Source: Umezawaea sp049997955
GTDB taxonomy: Bacteria > Actinomycetota > Actinomycetes > Mycobacteriales > Pseudonocardiaceae
Length of the DNA: 64,000 nucleotides
NCBI GenBank assembly: GCA_049997955.1
Contig: JAEBDY010000013.1
Coordinates: 186,001 to 250,000 of the forward strand
Direction: 5' to 3'
In this document: positions 28,464 to 36,217 of the stretch, one piece after another
Numbering within the stretch: position 1 is the stretch's first letter
How the letters are laid out: each line of letters starts with the position of its first letter
Notes under the pieces: generated by a model
Database searches by the model: none
The model's input: the letters and a program-made list of their open reading frames with translations, nothing else
Told to the model about the DNA's origin: nothing
Translations under genes and position numbers: made by a program

Positions 28464-29597
28464 TCAGAACTTCGAGAGTTCGCGCTTCATCAGGTCGTCC
28501 ATCGTGAACGTGCCGGTGGGCTGGTCGTCCTTGCCCAACAGGTAAAGGCGCTTCACCGCGACCAGGATGCCTTCGGCGACCACGTCGCGGAAGGCGGGGT
28601 CGGCCAGTCTGCGCCGGTCCTGTTCGTTGGTCAGGTAGCCGACCTCGACGCGCACGGCCGTGCACCTGGTCATCCTGAGCACGTCCCACGACTTGGGGTG
28701 GGTGCCGCAGTCCGGCATGCCCGTCCTGGCCGTGATCTCGCGCTGGATGAACCCGGCCAACGCCTCGCCGACCGTGGAGCTGGTGCCGTTGCCCGTGCCG
28801 TAGTGGAAGCTCGCCACGCCCGACGCCTTGGGCGAGGAGTTGCCGTCCGCGTGCAGCGACAGGATCAGGTCGGCGCCCGCCTCGTTGGCGAACTTGGCCC
28901 TGGCGGCCTCGTCCGGGCAGTTGCCGGGGCCGCGCGTGAGCAGGGCCTCCATGCCGGTGGCCGCCATCTTGCCCTCGAGCCTGCGGGCCAGGTCCAGCAT
29001 GAGCCTGGCCTCGTTGAGGTGTTCGACCACGACACCGAGGTCGTCGCCACCGTGACCGGGGTCGATGATGATGCGCTTGCCGGACAGCCTCGGACCGGCG
29101 TTGCGGACCCGTTCCTGCTCGCGCAGGAACACCGGACGCCCACCGCGGACCTTCGGCTGGAGCTGGCGGAGCGCGCGGACCGTGTTGGGGCCGCACATGC
29201 CGTCGCTGGTCAAGCCGTAGTCGCGTTGGAAGCTGCGCAGGGCCTGCTCGGTCTGCTGACCGAACTCGCCGTTCGCGCGGCCCGCGTCGTAGCCCATCTC
29301 CAGCAGGCGCTCCTGAAGGGCGAACACGTCGTCGCCCGTCACGGGCTGGGCGATCAGGTACGCCAACGGCCGGTCACCGAGGCGGAAGGTGGAGTCGCGC
29401 AGCGCGCGGTAGGTGGCCGGGCCGACGATGCCGTCCGTGATGAGGCCCCGCTGCTGCTGGAAGGCACGCACGGCGTGCTCGACGGAGAGGTCGAACACCG
29501 TTGATGCCTGCGGATCCGACAGCAGACCGATCTTGGTCAGTGTGGACCTGATGTCGGCAACGTCCTGTCCGACATCCCCGCGGCGGAGTAGCAGCAT
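28464..29597 (-). CDS. cwlM: CwlM-type amidase-fold peptidoglycan regulator
   Basis: 377 aa. Two peptidoglycan-binding-1 repeats (about 8-65 and 88-145) precede an amidase_3 domain (about 170-350) with PGHGGDDLG, an LNEARLMLDLARR segment, LSLHADGNSS and VEVGYLTNEQD. No signal peptide is present, which fits mycobacterial CwlM, a cytoplasmic protein that when phosphorylated activates MurA. The zinc ligands (His of PGHGG, a Glu, His of LHADG, the later Glu) are present, so hydrolase activity is not excluded. The TGTFTMDDLMKRELSKF tail is the likely phosphorylation region. Synteny with trxA-trxB-rsmA-sigM is conserved. Confidence 0.92.
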   Translation of the reverse strand: MLLLRRGDVGQDVADIRSTLTKIGLLSDPQASTVFDLSVEHAVRAFQQQRGLITDGIVGPATYRALRDSTFRLGDRPLAYLIAQPVTGDDVFALQERLLEMGYDAGRANGEFGQQTEQALRSFQRDYGLTSDGMCGPNTVRALRQLQPKVRGGRPVFLREQERVRNAGPRLSGKRIIIDPGHGGDDLGVVVEHLNEARLMLDLARRLEGKMAATGMEALLTRGPGNCPDEAARAKFANEAGADLILSLHADGNSSPKASGVASFHYGTGNGTSSTVGEALAGFIQREITARTGMPDCGTHPKSWDVLRMTRCTAVRVEVGYLTNEQDRRRLADPAFRDVVAEGILVAVKRLYLLGKDDQPTGTFTMDDLMKRELSKF

Positions 29598-29740
29598 GCA
29601 CCCCTCGCTCGACTAGGGCGCCGACCGAGGTCGACGCTGACTTGAAGCCCCTATTGTGCCTTGCCGCGCCAGTAGCTCCACGCAGGGCTACTGAGTGTGG
29701 CTACACGACCACGTAGCAGTAAAGGGGTTCCTCCAAACGG

Positions 29741-29781
29741 ACGTGGCCCGTCCGTCTTATCGAATGACGGGCGGGCCACGT
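29741..29781 (-). terminator. Terminator after trxA
   Basis: A 16-bp stem with one wobble pair (29741-29756 with 29766-29781), between trxA (stop 29801) and cwlM. The rest of the 203-bp gap shows no gene. Confidence 0.75.
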
Positions 29782-29800
29782 TATGCGTTGCAGGCGAAAA

Positions 29801-30130
29801 TCAGGAAAGAACCTCGGAAAGGTCGTTCAGCAGCGCTGCCTTGGGCTTCGCGCCGACGATCTGCTTCACCGGGCGGCCGCCCTGGAACAGGATCAGCGTC
29901 GGCACCGACATGATCTGGTAGTCGCGGGCGATGCCGGGGTTCGCGTCGATGTCCAGCTTCGCGACGGTGATCTTCTCCGCGTGCTCGGCGGCGATCTCCT
30001 CCAACACCGGCGCGACCATCTTGCACGGACCGCACCAGGTCGCCCAGAAGTCGACCAGAACCGGCTTCTCGCTGGTCAGGACATCGTCGGCGAAGCTTTT
30101 GTCGGTCACGACCACTGTGGCGCCAGCCAT
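29801..30130 (-). CDS. trxA: Thioredoxin
   Basis: 109 aa cytoplasmic disulfide reductase. Active site WCGPC (residues 32-36, C33 and C36), with DFWATW before it and the cis-proline loop MSVPTLILF later. ATG 30130 is 49 bp from the trxB stop; the two form the reductase-thioredoxin pair and are probably co-transcribed. Confidence 0.98.
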   Translation of the reverse strand: MAGATVVVTDKSFADDVLTSEKPVLVDFWATWCGPCKMVAPVLEEIAAEHAEKITVAKLDIDANPGIARDYQIMSVPTLILFQGGRPVKQIVGAKPKAALLNDLSEVLS

Positions 30131-30179
30131 GTAACTACTCCCTAACTCGGGTCGAACGTCGTACTGGAAAAGGACTGGG

Positions 30180-31160
30180 TCAGCTGGTGCCGTAGCCGCC
30201 GCCGACCGCTTCGGACGCCATGGCCGCGTTCGGCTCGCCGTGCTCGGCGAGCCAGCGCTCGGCGTCGATCGCGGCGGCGCAGCCGGAGCCGGACGCCGTG
30301 ATGGCCTGGCGGTACGTGTGGTCGACGAGGTCGCCCGCGGCGAACACGCCGTCCAGGTTCGTGTACGTGGTGGGTGCCTTGACCTTCACGTACCCGGCGT
30401 CGTCGATGTCGACCTGGCCGCTCACCAGCGCGCTGCGCGGGTCGTGGCCGATCGCCATGAAGACACCCGTGAAGGGCAGCACCGAGGTCTCACCGGTGAC
30501 GGTCGAGGCCACCTTGACGCCGGTGACGGTGCCCTCGCCCTGGACCTCGAGGACCTCGGTGTTCAGCAGCCACTTGATCTTCTCGTTGGCGCGGGCGCGC
30601 TCCAGCATGATCCGCGAGGCGCGGAACTCCTCGCGCCGGTGGACGATCGTCACGGACTTGGCGAACTTGGTCAGGAACGTCGCCTCCTCCATGGCGGAGT
30701 CGCCGCCGCCGACGACCGCGATGTCGTGGTCGCGGAAGAAGAAGCCGTCGCAGGTCGCGCACGCCGACACACCGCGGCCGAGCAACTCCTGCTCGCCCGG
30801 CACGTGGAGGTAGCGGGCAGCGGCGCCCATCGCCAGCACGACGGCCTTCGCCGCGTACCGGACGCCGTTCGCGGTCACGTACTTCACGTCACCGGTCAGC
30901 TCGACGGCGTCGGCGTCCTCGGAGCGCAGCTCGGCGCCGAAGCGCTTCGCCTGCTCCCGCATCTGCTCCATGAGCTCGGGGCCCATGATGCCGTCGCGGA
31001 AACCGGGGTAGTTCTCGACCTCGGTCGTGGTCATCAGGGCACCGCCGTACTGGCTGCCCTCGAACACGAGCGGTTCGAGTTGAGCCCGGGCCGCGTACAC
31101 CGCGGCGGTGTACCCGGCGGGCCCGGATCCCACGATGATCAGGTTCCGAACGTCCGACAC
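30180..31160 (-). CDS. trxB: Thioredoxin reductase
   Basis: 326 aa FAD/NADPH enzyme that reduces TrxA. FAD-binding GSGPAGYTAAVYAARA at the N-terminus, redox CATC (C134, C137) in SACATCDGFF, the NADPH-binding GGGDSAMEEATFL, and the C-terminal GVFAAGDLVDHTYRQ. GTG 31160 follows a GGAGG site at good distance; the longer open frame upstream is not coding. Confidence 0.98.
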   Translation of the reverse strand: MSDVRNLIIVGSGPAGYTAAVYAARAQLEPLVFEGSQYGGALMTTTEVENYPGFRDGIMGPELMEQMREQAKRFGAELRSEDADAVELTGDVKYVTANGVRYAAKAVVLAMGAAARYLHVPGEQELLGRGVSACATCDGFFFRDHDIAVVGGGDSAMEEATFLTKFAKSVTIVHRREEFRASRIMLERARANEKIKWLLNTEVLEVQGEGTVTGVKVASTVTGETSVLPFTGVFMAIGHDPRSALVSGQVDIDDAGYVKVKAPTTYTNLDGVFAAGDLVDHTYRQAITASGSGCAAAIDAERWLAEHGEPNAAMASEAVGGGYGTS

Positions 31161-31288
31161 CCTCGACCTCCGATACGTCGCGTCGGGCCGGGAATGGGTC
31201 CCGGCCGCGCACTCAGCTACAACGCGATCGTAGGGGTCCGGAATTCCGCGCCCGCAGGGTGAGGTTCGCCAAGTCCGCGCAAACGGTC

Positions 31289-32044
31289 CTAGGGAGCCAT
31301 CACCGAGTCGGAGAGCACCCCGCTGGGGTTGTCGGGACCGCAGGTGTCCGGGTCGAGCACGACGATCCGGAACGAGCCCGCCCGGCCCGCTGTCAAGATC
31401 GCCATGACGGCCGGTTTGTCGTCGAGCAGGATCGGGCTCACGCCGAGCGGCTTCGAGGCCGGGATGTTCCCGCCCTTGAGGCACCCGTCGAGCGTCACCT
31501 GGTTGTCCAGCGGCCCGTAGTTCTGGGCCTTCAGCACGTCGCCGATGACCGGGCCGAAGTTCTCGTCCTCCACCAGCAGTTCCGGTTTCGCGTTCCCCGG
31601 AGCCGACACCTCGGGCTTCGGGAACTGCGAGACGGCGTTCTCGCTGTTGCTGCTCATGGTGGGGAGGGCGATCGCGATGACCCCGACGGCCGCCGCGGCG
31701 GCCACGAGCACGCCCGCACCCCACCCCACGCGCTTGTACTTCCGCTGCCGGGCGCTGTTGAGGCTCACGACCGGGGAGGGCACACCGCGCGCCTCAGCGG
31801 CCAGCGCTGCGTCGATCCGCGCCGCGACGTCGTGCGGCATCGGGATCGGCGGCAACGACGACAGGTCGGCCAGGGTGGCGTCCAGCGCCTCCAGGACCGC
31901 CCGAGCCTCGGGGTCGGCGTCGACGCGCGGGCGGAGTCGGGCTTCCGTCTCGGCGTCGAGCACACCGGCGTGCAGATCGGCCAGCAGATCCACGGACCAC
32001 GGCGGATCGATCGGCGTCCCCTGACGCCTCTCACTGCCGCTCAT
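31289..32044 (-). CDS. rsmA: Anti-sigma factor of SigM (RsmA-like)
   Basis: 251 aa single-pass membrane protein. The N-terminal cytoplasmic part (1-105) has VDLLADLHAGVLD and no zinc-binding HxxxCxxC motif. One membrane helix is at about 108-128 (GWGAGVLVAAAAAVGVIAIA). An outer domain with two cysteines (CLKGGN and DTCGPDN) follows. Its ATG overlaps the sigM stop (ATGA), the coupling expected for a sigma/anti-sigma pair, and it stands where Rv3912 does. The signal sensed by the outer domain is unknown. Confidence 0.88.
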   Translation of the reverse strand: MSGSERRQGTPIDPPWSVDLLADLHAGVLDAETEARLRPRVDADPEARAVLEALDATLADLSSLPPIPMPHDVAARIDAALAAEARGVPSPVVSLNSARQRKYKRVGWGAGVLVAAAAAVGVIAIALPTMSSNSENAVSQFPKPEVSAPGNAKPELLVEDENFGPVIGDVLKAQNYGPLDNQVTLDGCLKGGNIPASKPLGVSPILLDDKPAVMAILTAGRAGSFRIVVLDPDTCGPDNPSGVLSDSVMAP

Positions 32045-32679
32045 CGTGCCTCCCGCTGACGTTGCTGTTGCACATTCACACCGTCAACTGGGACGTTCGC
32101 ATCTGCACTTCGGTTCCGGAGGTGTCCTAGGCTTTTTGCCAGCTTGGCGCGACCTCGCGCACAACGGCTCTTCACCGTGCCCTCCGCGATCCCGAGCATC
32201 TGCGCCGTTTCCGCCACCGAATAGCCCTCGACGTCCACCAGCACGATCGGTGCGCGCTGCTCTTCCGGCAACTCCGCGAGCGCCGCCGCGACGACCAGTT
32301 TGGTCTCCCGCTCGGCCATGTGGTCACGCGGGGACACCGGCTCGCCGGGGCCTGCCTCTGGTAACGGCACCGTCGGCTTCGTCTGTCTTCTTCTCATCCG
32401 GTCGAGGCAGGCGTTGACCACGATCCGGTGAAGCCACGTGGTCACCTGCGACTCGGCCCGGAACGACCCCGCCGCCCGGAACGCCGAGATGAACGCCTCC
32501 TGGAGGGCGTCAGCCGCCTCCTCCGGGTCGCGCAACGTGCGCAGGGCCACCGCCCACAGGCGATCCCGGTGTCGTCGCACGATCTCCGGGAATGCGTGCG
32601 GATCACCCGCGGCGTGCGCCGAGATGAGGTCTGCGTCCGAACTGGCTGCGGCCGTCACCCGAAGAGGGTATCCAGACAC
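32041..32679 (-). CDS. sigM: ECF RNA polymerase sigma factor SigM
   Basis: 212 aa. Region 2 (about 17-90) has FPEIVRRHRDRLWAVALRTL, DPEEAADALQEAF and TWLHRIVVNACLDR. Region 4 (about 130-190) has LPEEQRAPIVLVDVEGYSVAETAQMLG and GTVKSRCARGRAKL. The start is uncertain: GTG 32679 or GTG 32658 (seven residues shorter). The upstream gap holds a 228-bp structured element. It is coupled to its anti-sigma gene. Mycobacterial SigM controls envelope-related genes; the target set here is not visible. Confidence 0.95.
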   Translation of the reverse strand: MSGYPLRVTAAASSDADLISAHAAGDPHAFPEIVRRHRDRLWAVALRTLRDPEEAADALQEAFISAFRAAGSFRAESQVTTWLHRIVVNACLDRMRRRQTKPTVPLPEAGPGEPVSPRDHMAERETKLVVAAALAELPEEQRAPIVLVDVEGYSVAETAQMLGIAEGTVKSRCARGRAKLAKSLGHLRNRSADANVPVDGVNVQQQRQREAR

Positions 32680-32716
32680 CGGGTAGTGCCTGCCAGGGTG
32701 TTCCTACTCAGTTGTA

Positions 32717-32944
32717 TGGCCGCTGCTCCGCAGACGGCGGCTCGGCGCCGAAAAGTGGGGTTCGAACTACCGACGCGGACTCGGATCGGCCCGGCAACCA
32801 GACCACCACGCGAGGCCGCGTCGGTAGGTCGGGTCACCATTTTTTCGACCAGGGCAGTGACGAAGTCCCTGCCCTGGTCGAAAAAATCGGGGCACGAACT
32901 GCCGACTTATGGCGGCCGAGCCGCCGTCTGCGGAGCAGCGGCCA
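32717..32944. repeat. 228-bp element with 30-bp terminal inverted repeats and two internal hairpins
   Basis: The ends 32717-32746 and 32915-32944 are perfect 30-bp reverse complements. Inside are a 12-bp perfect stem (32767-32778 with 32816-32827) and an 18-bp perfect stem (32839-32856 with 32870-32887, 13-base loop) bounded by T6 and A6 runs. The element starts 4 bp beyond the stop of the pseudokinase gene and ends 38 bp before sigM. It has no coding frame, and no target duplication was recognised. Confidence 0.85.
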
Positions 32945-32947
32945 ATG

Positions 32948-34495
32948 TTACTGCGCTTGGGTGTAGAGGACTTCGCCGATCTCTGACTTGTTGTCCTTGC
33001 CGCCGCCTGCGAGTTTGGTGATCCACAGGAGGACGTGGGCTCCTGGCTCGTAGTCGTTGAGCTGGATCTGCGTCTGGCCCGCCGAGAGCGTGGCCGTGGC
33101 GATGACCTTCGTTTCCTCCAGCGGCGCGTCCTCGGCGGCGGCGATGCGGATCTCCACGACCGTGCCCTCGCTCTTGGACGTGACCGTCACCGACGCCAGC
33201 TTGACCGGCTCGGCGAACGACGCCATCAGGCCGATGCCGGGCTTGAGGGTGGGGAACGGCTGGAAGTAGCTGTCCGTGGCCCACGCGGTGTCCGGGTTGT
33301 TGTCGACCGCCCTGTTGGCGCGGTTGGCGCTGTCCGGGTTGTTCGTCACGTCGTAGACGCCGACCGCGCCGGGCTGGATCGGACCGGCGGGCACGGGGGC
33401 GGTGGGCGTCTCGCTCGCACCGGCCGACGCGGACTGGCCGATCACGACGGTCGGGCCGCCGTTGTTCGTCGACTCGTCGCTGAAGAAGCTCACGATCTGC
33501 ACGCCGAGCCAGATGATCACCGCGATCGTCGCCACGGCCAGGACCGCGACGCTGACCATCAGCTTCCGCTTGTGGCCCCGACCGCTCGGCGGCTTCTGGG
33601 TGGTCCACACCGCCCGGTCGCCGTCGTCATCGCCGTCGTTGATCGGCTCGATCAGCGCGGTCTGCGCCTCTTCCTCGGCGATCTGGTCCAGCACCTGCAG
33701 GATCGCCGCGCTCGTGCGGATGCCGCCGACGCTGGTGTCCTCCAGGCTGCGGACCGCGACCGACGACAGGTCGTGCGGCACGTACGGCTGCAACGCCCTG
33801 GGTGCGACGACCGCCCCGTCCGGCCCCGTCGGCGCCACGGGCACGCCCGCGGGACCGCCGGGCAGCGCCCACCGGCCGGTGAGCAGCAGGTACAGGATCG
33901 CGCCGAGGCCCTTGACGTCGTCGCGCGCGATGGCCTCCGGTCGAGCGCCGGGGAACGCGAGCCGCAGCCTGCCGTCCGGGGTGACGCGGATGCGCTGCGG
34001 GTGGTCCGCGCCGAGCACGAGACCGGCGTGGTGCGCGCCCTCGATGGCGGCGCCCAGCGGTTCGAGGAGCTTCGTCGCGGCGCCCGCGGGCAGCGGACCC
34101 TCCGTGATCAGGTCCAGCAGATCGGTGCCCTGGGTCCACTCGGCCACGACCACGCCGAGCACACCCTCCTCCATGCGGAGCCCGCTGCCGGGCGTCAGCA
34201 CGTCGATCACCCTGGACACGCCGGGGTGGGTGAAGCTCGACGCGTGCATGGCGCGTTCGGTGGTCCGCCGGGCCCTGCCGACGGCCTGGAGATCGCTCAG
34301 GTCGCCGACCAGGATCGTCAGCGCCACGTCGCGGTTGAGCTGCCCATCGCGCGCGCGCCACAATTGCGCGGCACCGCGGTCGTCGGTTCCGGACTGCGCG
34401 AGCAGCCGGTAGCGGCCATCGCCCAGTACCCCACCGGGTACCAGCGAGGCGTTGTTGGCACCGGGGCTGTTCCCCAGCTTCGGCCCGCTACTCAC
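32948..34495 (-). CDS. MviN-type pseudokinase membrane protein
   Basis: 515 aa. Residues about 35-265 have a protein-kinase fold without catalytic residues: the VAxK lysine is replaced (VALTIL, about residue 57), the HRD loop reads GADHPQR, and DFG is absent. An acidic linker, one membrane helix (about 312-335), a Ser/Thr/Pro spacer and an outer galactose-binding/discoidin-like domain (about 375-515) follow. In M. tuberculosis the same parts are fused to MurJ in one protein (MviN, Rv3910), where the pseudokinase binds FhaA. Here they form a separate gene after murJ. GTG 34495 follows a GGGGAAGG site. Confidence 0.85.
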   Translation of the reverse strand: MSSGPKLGNSPGANNASLVPGGVLGDGRYRLLAQSGTDDRGAAQLWRARDGQLNRDVALTILVGDLSDLQAVGRARRTTERAMHASSFTHPGVSRVIDVLTPGSGLRMEEGVLGVVVAEWTQGTDLLDLITEGPLPAGAATKLLEPLGAAIEGAHHAGLVLGADHPQRIRVTPDGRLRLAFPGARPEAIARDDVKGLGAILYLLLTGRWALPGGPAGVPVAPTGPDGAVVAPRALQPYVPHDLSSVAVRSLEDTSVGGIRTSAAILQVLDQIAEEEAQTALIEPINDGDDDGDRAVWTTQKPPSGRGHKRKLMVSVAVLAVATIAVIIWLGVQIVSFFSDESTNNGGPTVVIGQSASAGASETPTAPVPAGPIQPGAVGVYDVTNNPDSANRANRAVDNNPDTAWATDSYFQPFPTLKPGIGLMASFAEPVKLASVTVTSKSEGTVVEIRIAAAEDAPLEETKVIATATLSAGQTQIQLNDYEPGAHVLLWITKLAGGGKDNKSEIGEVLYTQAQ

Positions 34496-34579
34496 GCGAC
34501 CTTCCCCTGTCCGATCCCCCCAAGGCGATTCCCTCAAGTCTCGCGACCGAGGGTACGGGACCGAGCTAGCCCTCCGTGG

Positions 34580-36217
34580 TCATCGACGCCGCACCAGACG
34601 GATGATCTTGTCCACCGCGGGCTTCATCTCGGGTACCCGGAACAGCGCGAGCAAACCAAAACTGAGCGGCAATCCGATCACGGTTTGGACGATGATCTCC
34701 ACCCAGGCCGTGGGAATGGGCGATTCCAGCCCGAGCAGCCTCACCACGAGCATCGACACGCCCATCGCGACCGCGCAGCCGATCGCCGACGCCACCACGG
34801 TCAGGCACACCGTCCACAGGGTGAAACCGGTGCGCAGCCTGCCGAGCCGGATCCGCAGCCACACCTGGCCGACGACCGCGCCGACGACGAAGCTCAACGA
34901 CATCGCGATGGACACGCCGACCGCGAGCTTGTCCGGCGGGGAGATCGCCAGGAACGCGTACAGCAGCGCGATCCGGACCACCACGATGATCGCCTGGATC
35001 AGCGTCGGCGTCCTGGCGTCCTTCATCGCGTAGAAGACCCGCAGCTGGAGCAGCGTGATCGCGTACGGCACGAGCCCGAACGCGGACAGCGCCAGCGCGA
35101 TGCCGATCCGGGTGCCGCCCTCGATGCCGGACGCGCCGAGCGAGAAGACCCCGACGCCGATCGAGAGACCGGCCACCGTGAGCATCGCGCTGAACGGCAT
35201 CAGCAGGATCGAGGACATCCGGTTGCCGAACGACAGGTCGCCGACGAGGCTGTCGACGTCCTTCGCGGCCGCGGCCCGGCTCATCCTCGGCATCAGCGCC
35301 GTGAGCAGCGAGACGCCCAGGACGCCGTACGGCATCTGCGAGACCAGCCACTGGTAGTTGTAGGCGACCAGTGCGCCCTCGCCGTTGAGCGCCACCCTGG
35401 TCAGGATGAAGATGCTCAGCAGGCCGAGGCCGACGTACAGCAGCACCCAGAACGCGAGGGCGCCGAAGTCGGCGAGCCGCTTGTCCCAGCCCCAGCGCCA
35501 GCGGAACTTGAACCCGGTGCGCTTCATCGCGGGCACCATCACCAGCGCCTGGAGCGCGACGCCGAGCATCGTGCCGAGTCCGAGGACCAGGAGCTTCGGG
35601 CTGCCCATCTCGACCGGGTCCAGCGAGACCTCGCCGGGCAGCAGCCAGTAGACCGCGAGCGTCACGATGACGACCAGGTTGTTCAGCACCGGCGCCCACG
35701 TGGGCAGGCCGAAGACGTTCTTGGTGTTCAGGATCGCGCCGATCAGCGCGGACATCCCGTAGAAGATGATGCCCGGCAGCACCAGGTAGGCGAACGCCGT
35801 CACCAGTGCCGGGTTGGCGTCCTGGGAACCGCTGGTGAGCGCCGACGTGAGCAGCGGGGCGCAGGCGACCGCGACGGCCGTGCCGACGCCCAGCAGGACG
35901 ACCGACATGGTGACCAGCCACTGCGCGTACGACTCACCGCCGTCCGCGTCCTCCTTCTCGGCGCGGACCAGCAGCGGGATCGCGACGCTGGTCAGCACAC
36001 CGCCGAGCAGCAGCTCGTTGATCATCGTCGGCAGCGTCGTCGCCGCCTGGTAGGAGTCGTTCAACACCTCCGAGCCGATGATCGCGATGAGCATCAGCTT
36101 GGACAGCAGGCCCGACACCCGGCTGACGATCGTGGCGATCGCCATCGACCCGCTGGCCCTGGCGACCGACGGGGCGTTCGAGACCGGCTCGATGACCACG
36201 GTGGCTGTGTCGCTCAA
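34580..36217 (-). CDS. murJ: Lipid II flippase MurJ (MviN)
   Basis: 545 aa polytopic membrane protein of the MOP superfamily with about 14 helices; exports lipid II for peptidoglycan synthesis. Typical features are SMAIATIVSRVSGLLSKL at the start, NDSYQAATTLPTMINELLLGG, and later the MPYGVLGVSLLTALMPRMSR segment that matches MurJ loops. TTG start at 36217 overlaps the preceding stop (TTGA). It ends shortly after helix 14, without the kinase-like extension of mycobacterial MviN; that part is the next gene downstream. Confidence 0.95.
   Translation of the reverse strand: MSDTATVVIEPVSNAPSVARASGSMAIATIVSRVSGLLSKLMLIAIIGSEVLNDSYQAATTLPTMINELLLGGVLTSVAIPLLVRAEKEDADGGESYAQWLVTMSVVLLGVGTAVAVACAPLLTSALTSGSQDANPALVTAFAYLVLPGIIFYGMSALIGAILNTKNVFGLPTWAPVLNNLVVIVTLAVYWLLPGEVSLDPVEMGSPKLLVLGLGTMLGVALQALVMVPAMKRTGFKFRWRWGWDKRLADFGALAFWVLLYVGLGLLSIFILTRVALNGEGALVAYNYQWLVSQMPYGVLGVSLLTALMPRMSRAAAAKDVDSLVGDLSFGNRMSSILLMPFSAMLTVAGLSIGVGVFSLGASGIEGGTRIGIALALSAFGLVPYAITLLQLRVFYAMKDARTPTLIQAIIVVVRIALLYAFLAISPPDKLAVGVSIAMSLSFVVGAVVGQVWLRIRLGRLRTGFTLWTVCLTVVASAIGCAVAMGVSMLVVRLLGLESPIPTAWVEIIVQTVIGLPLSFGLLALFRVPEMKPAVDKIIRLVRRR

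Noticed and set aside
27983..28600. Small open frames in the repeat-rich gap
   Set aside because: Their translations are made of inverted-repeat sequence and lack ribosome sites.
32755..32830. Possible tRNA inside the sigM-adjacent element because of a GGTTCGAACT motif
   Set aside because: The motif is T-loop-like, but no acceptor, D or anticodon arms pair around it; the sequence is better explained by the inverted-repeat element.
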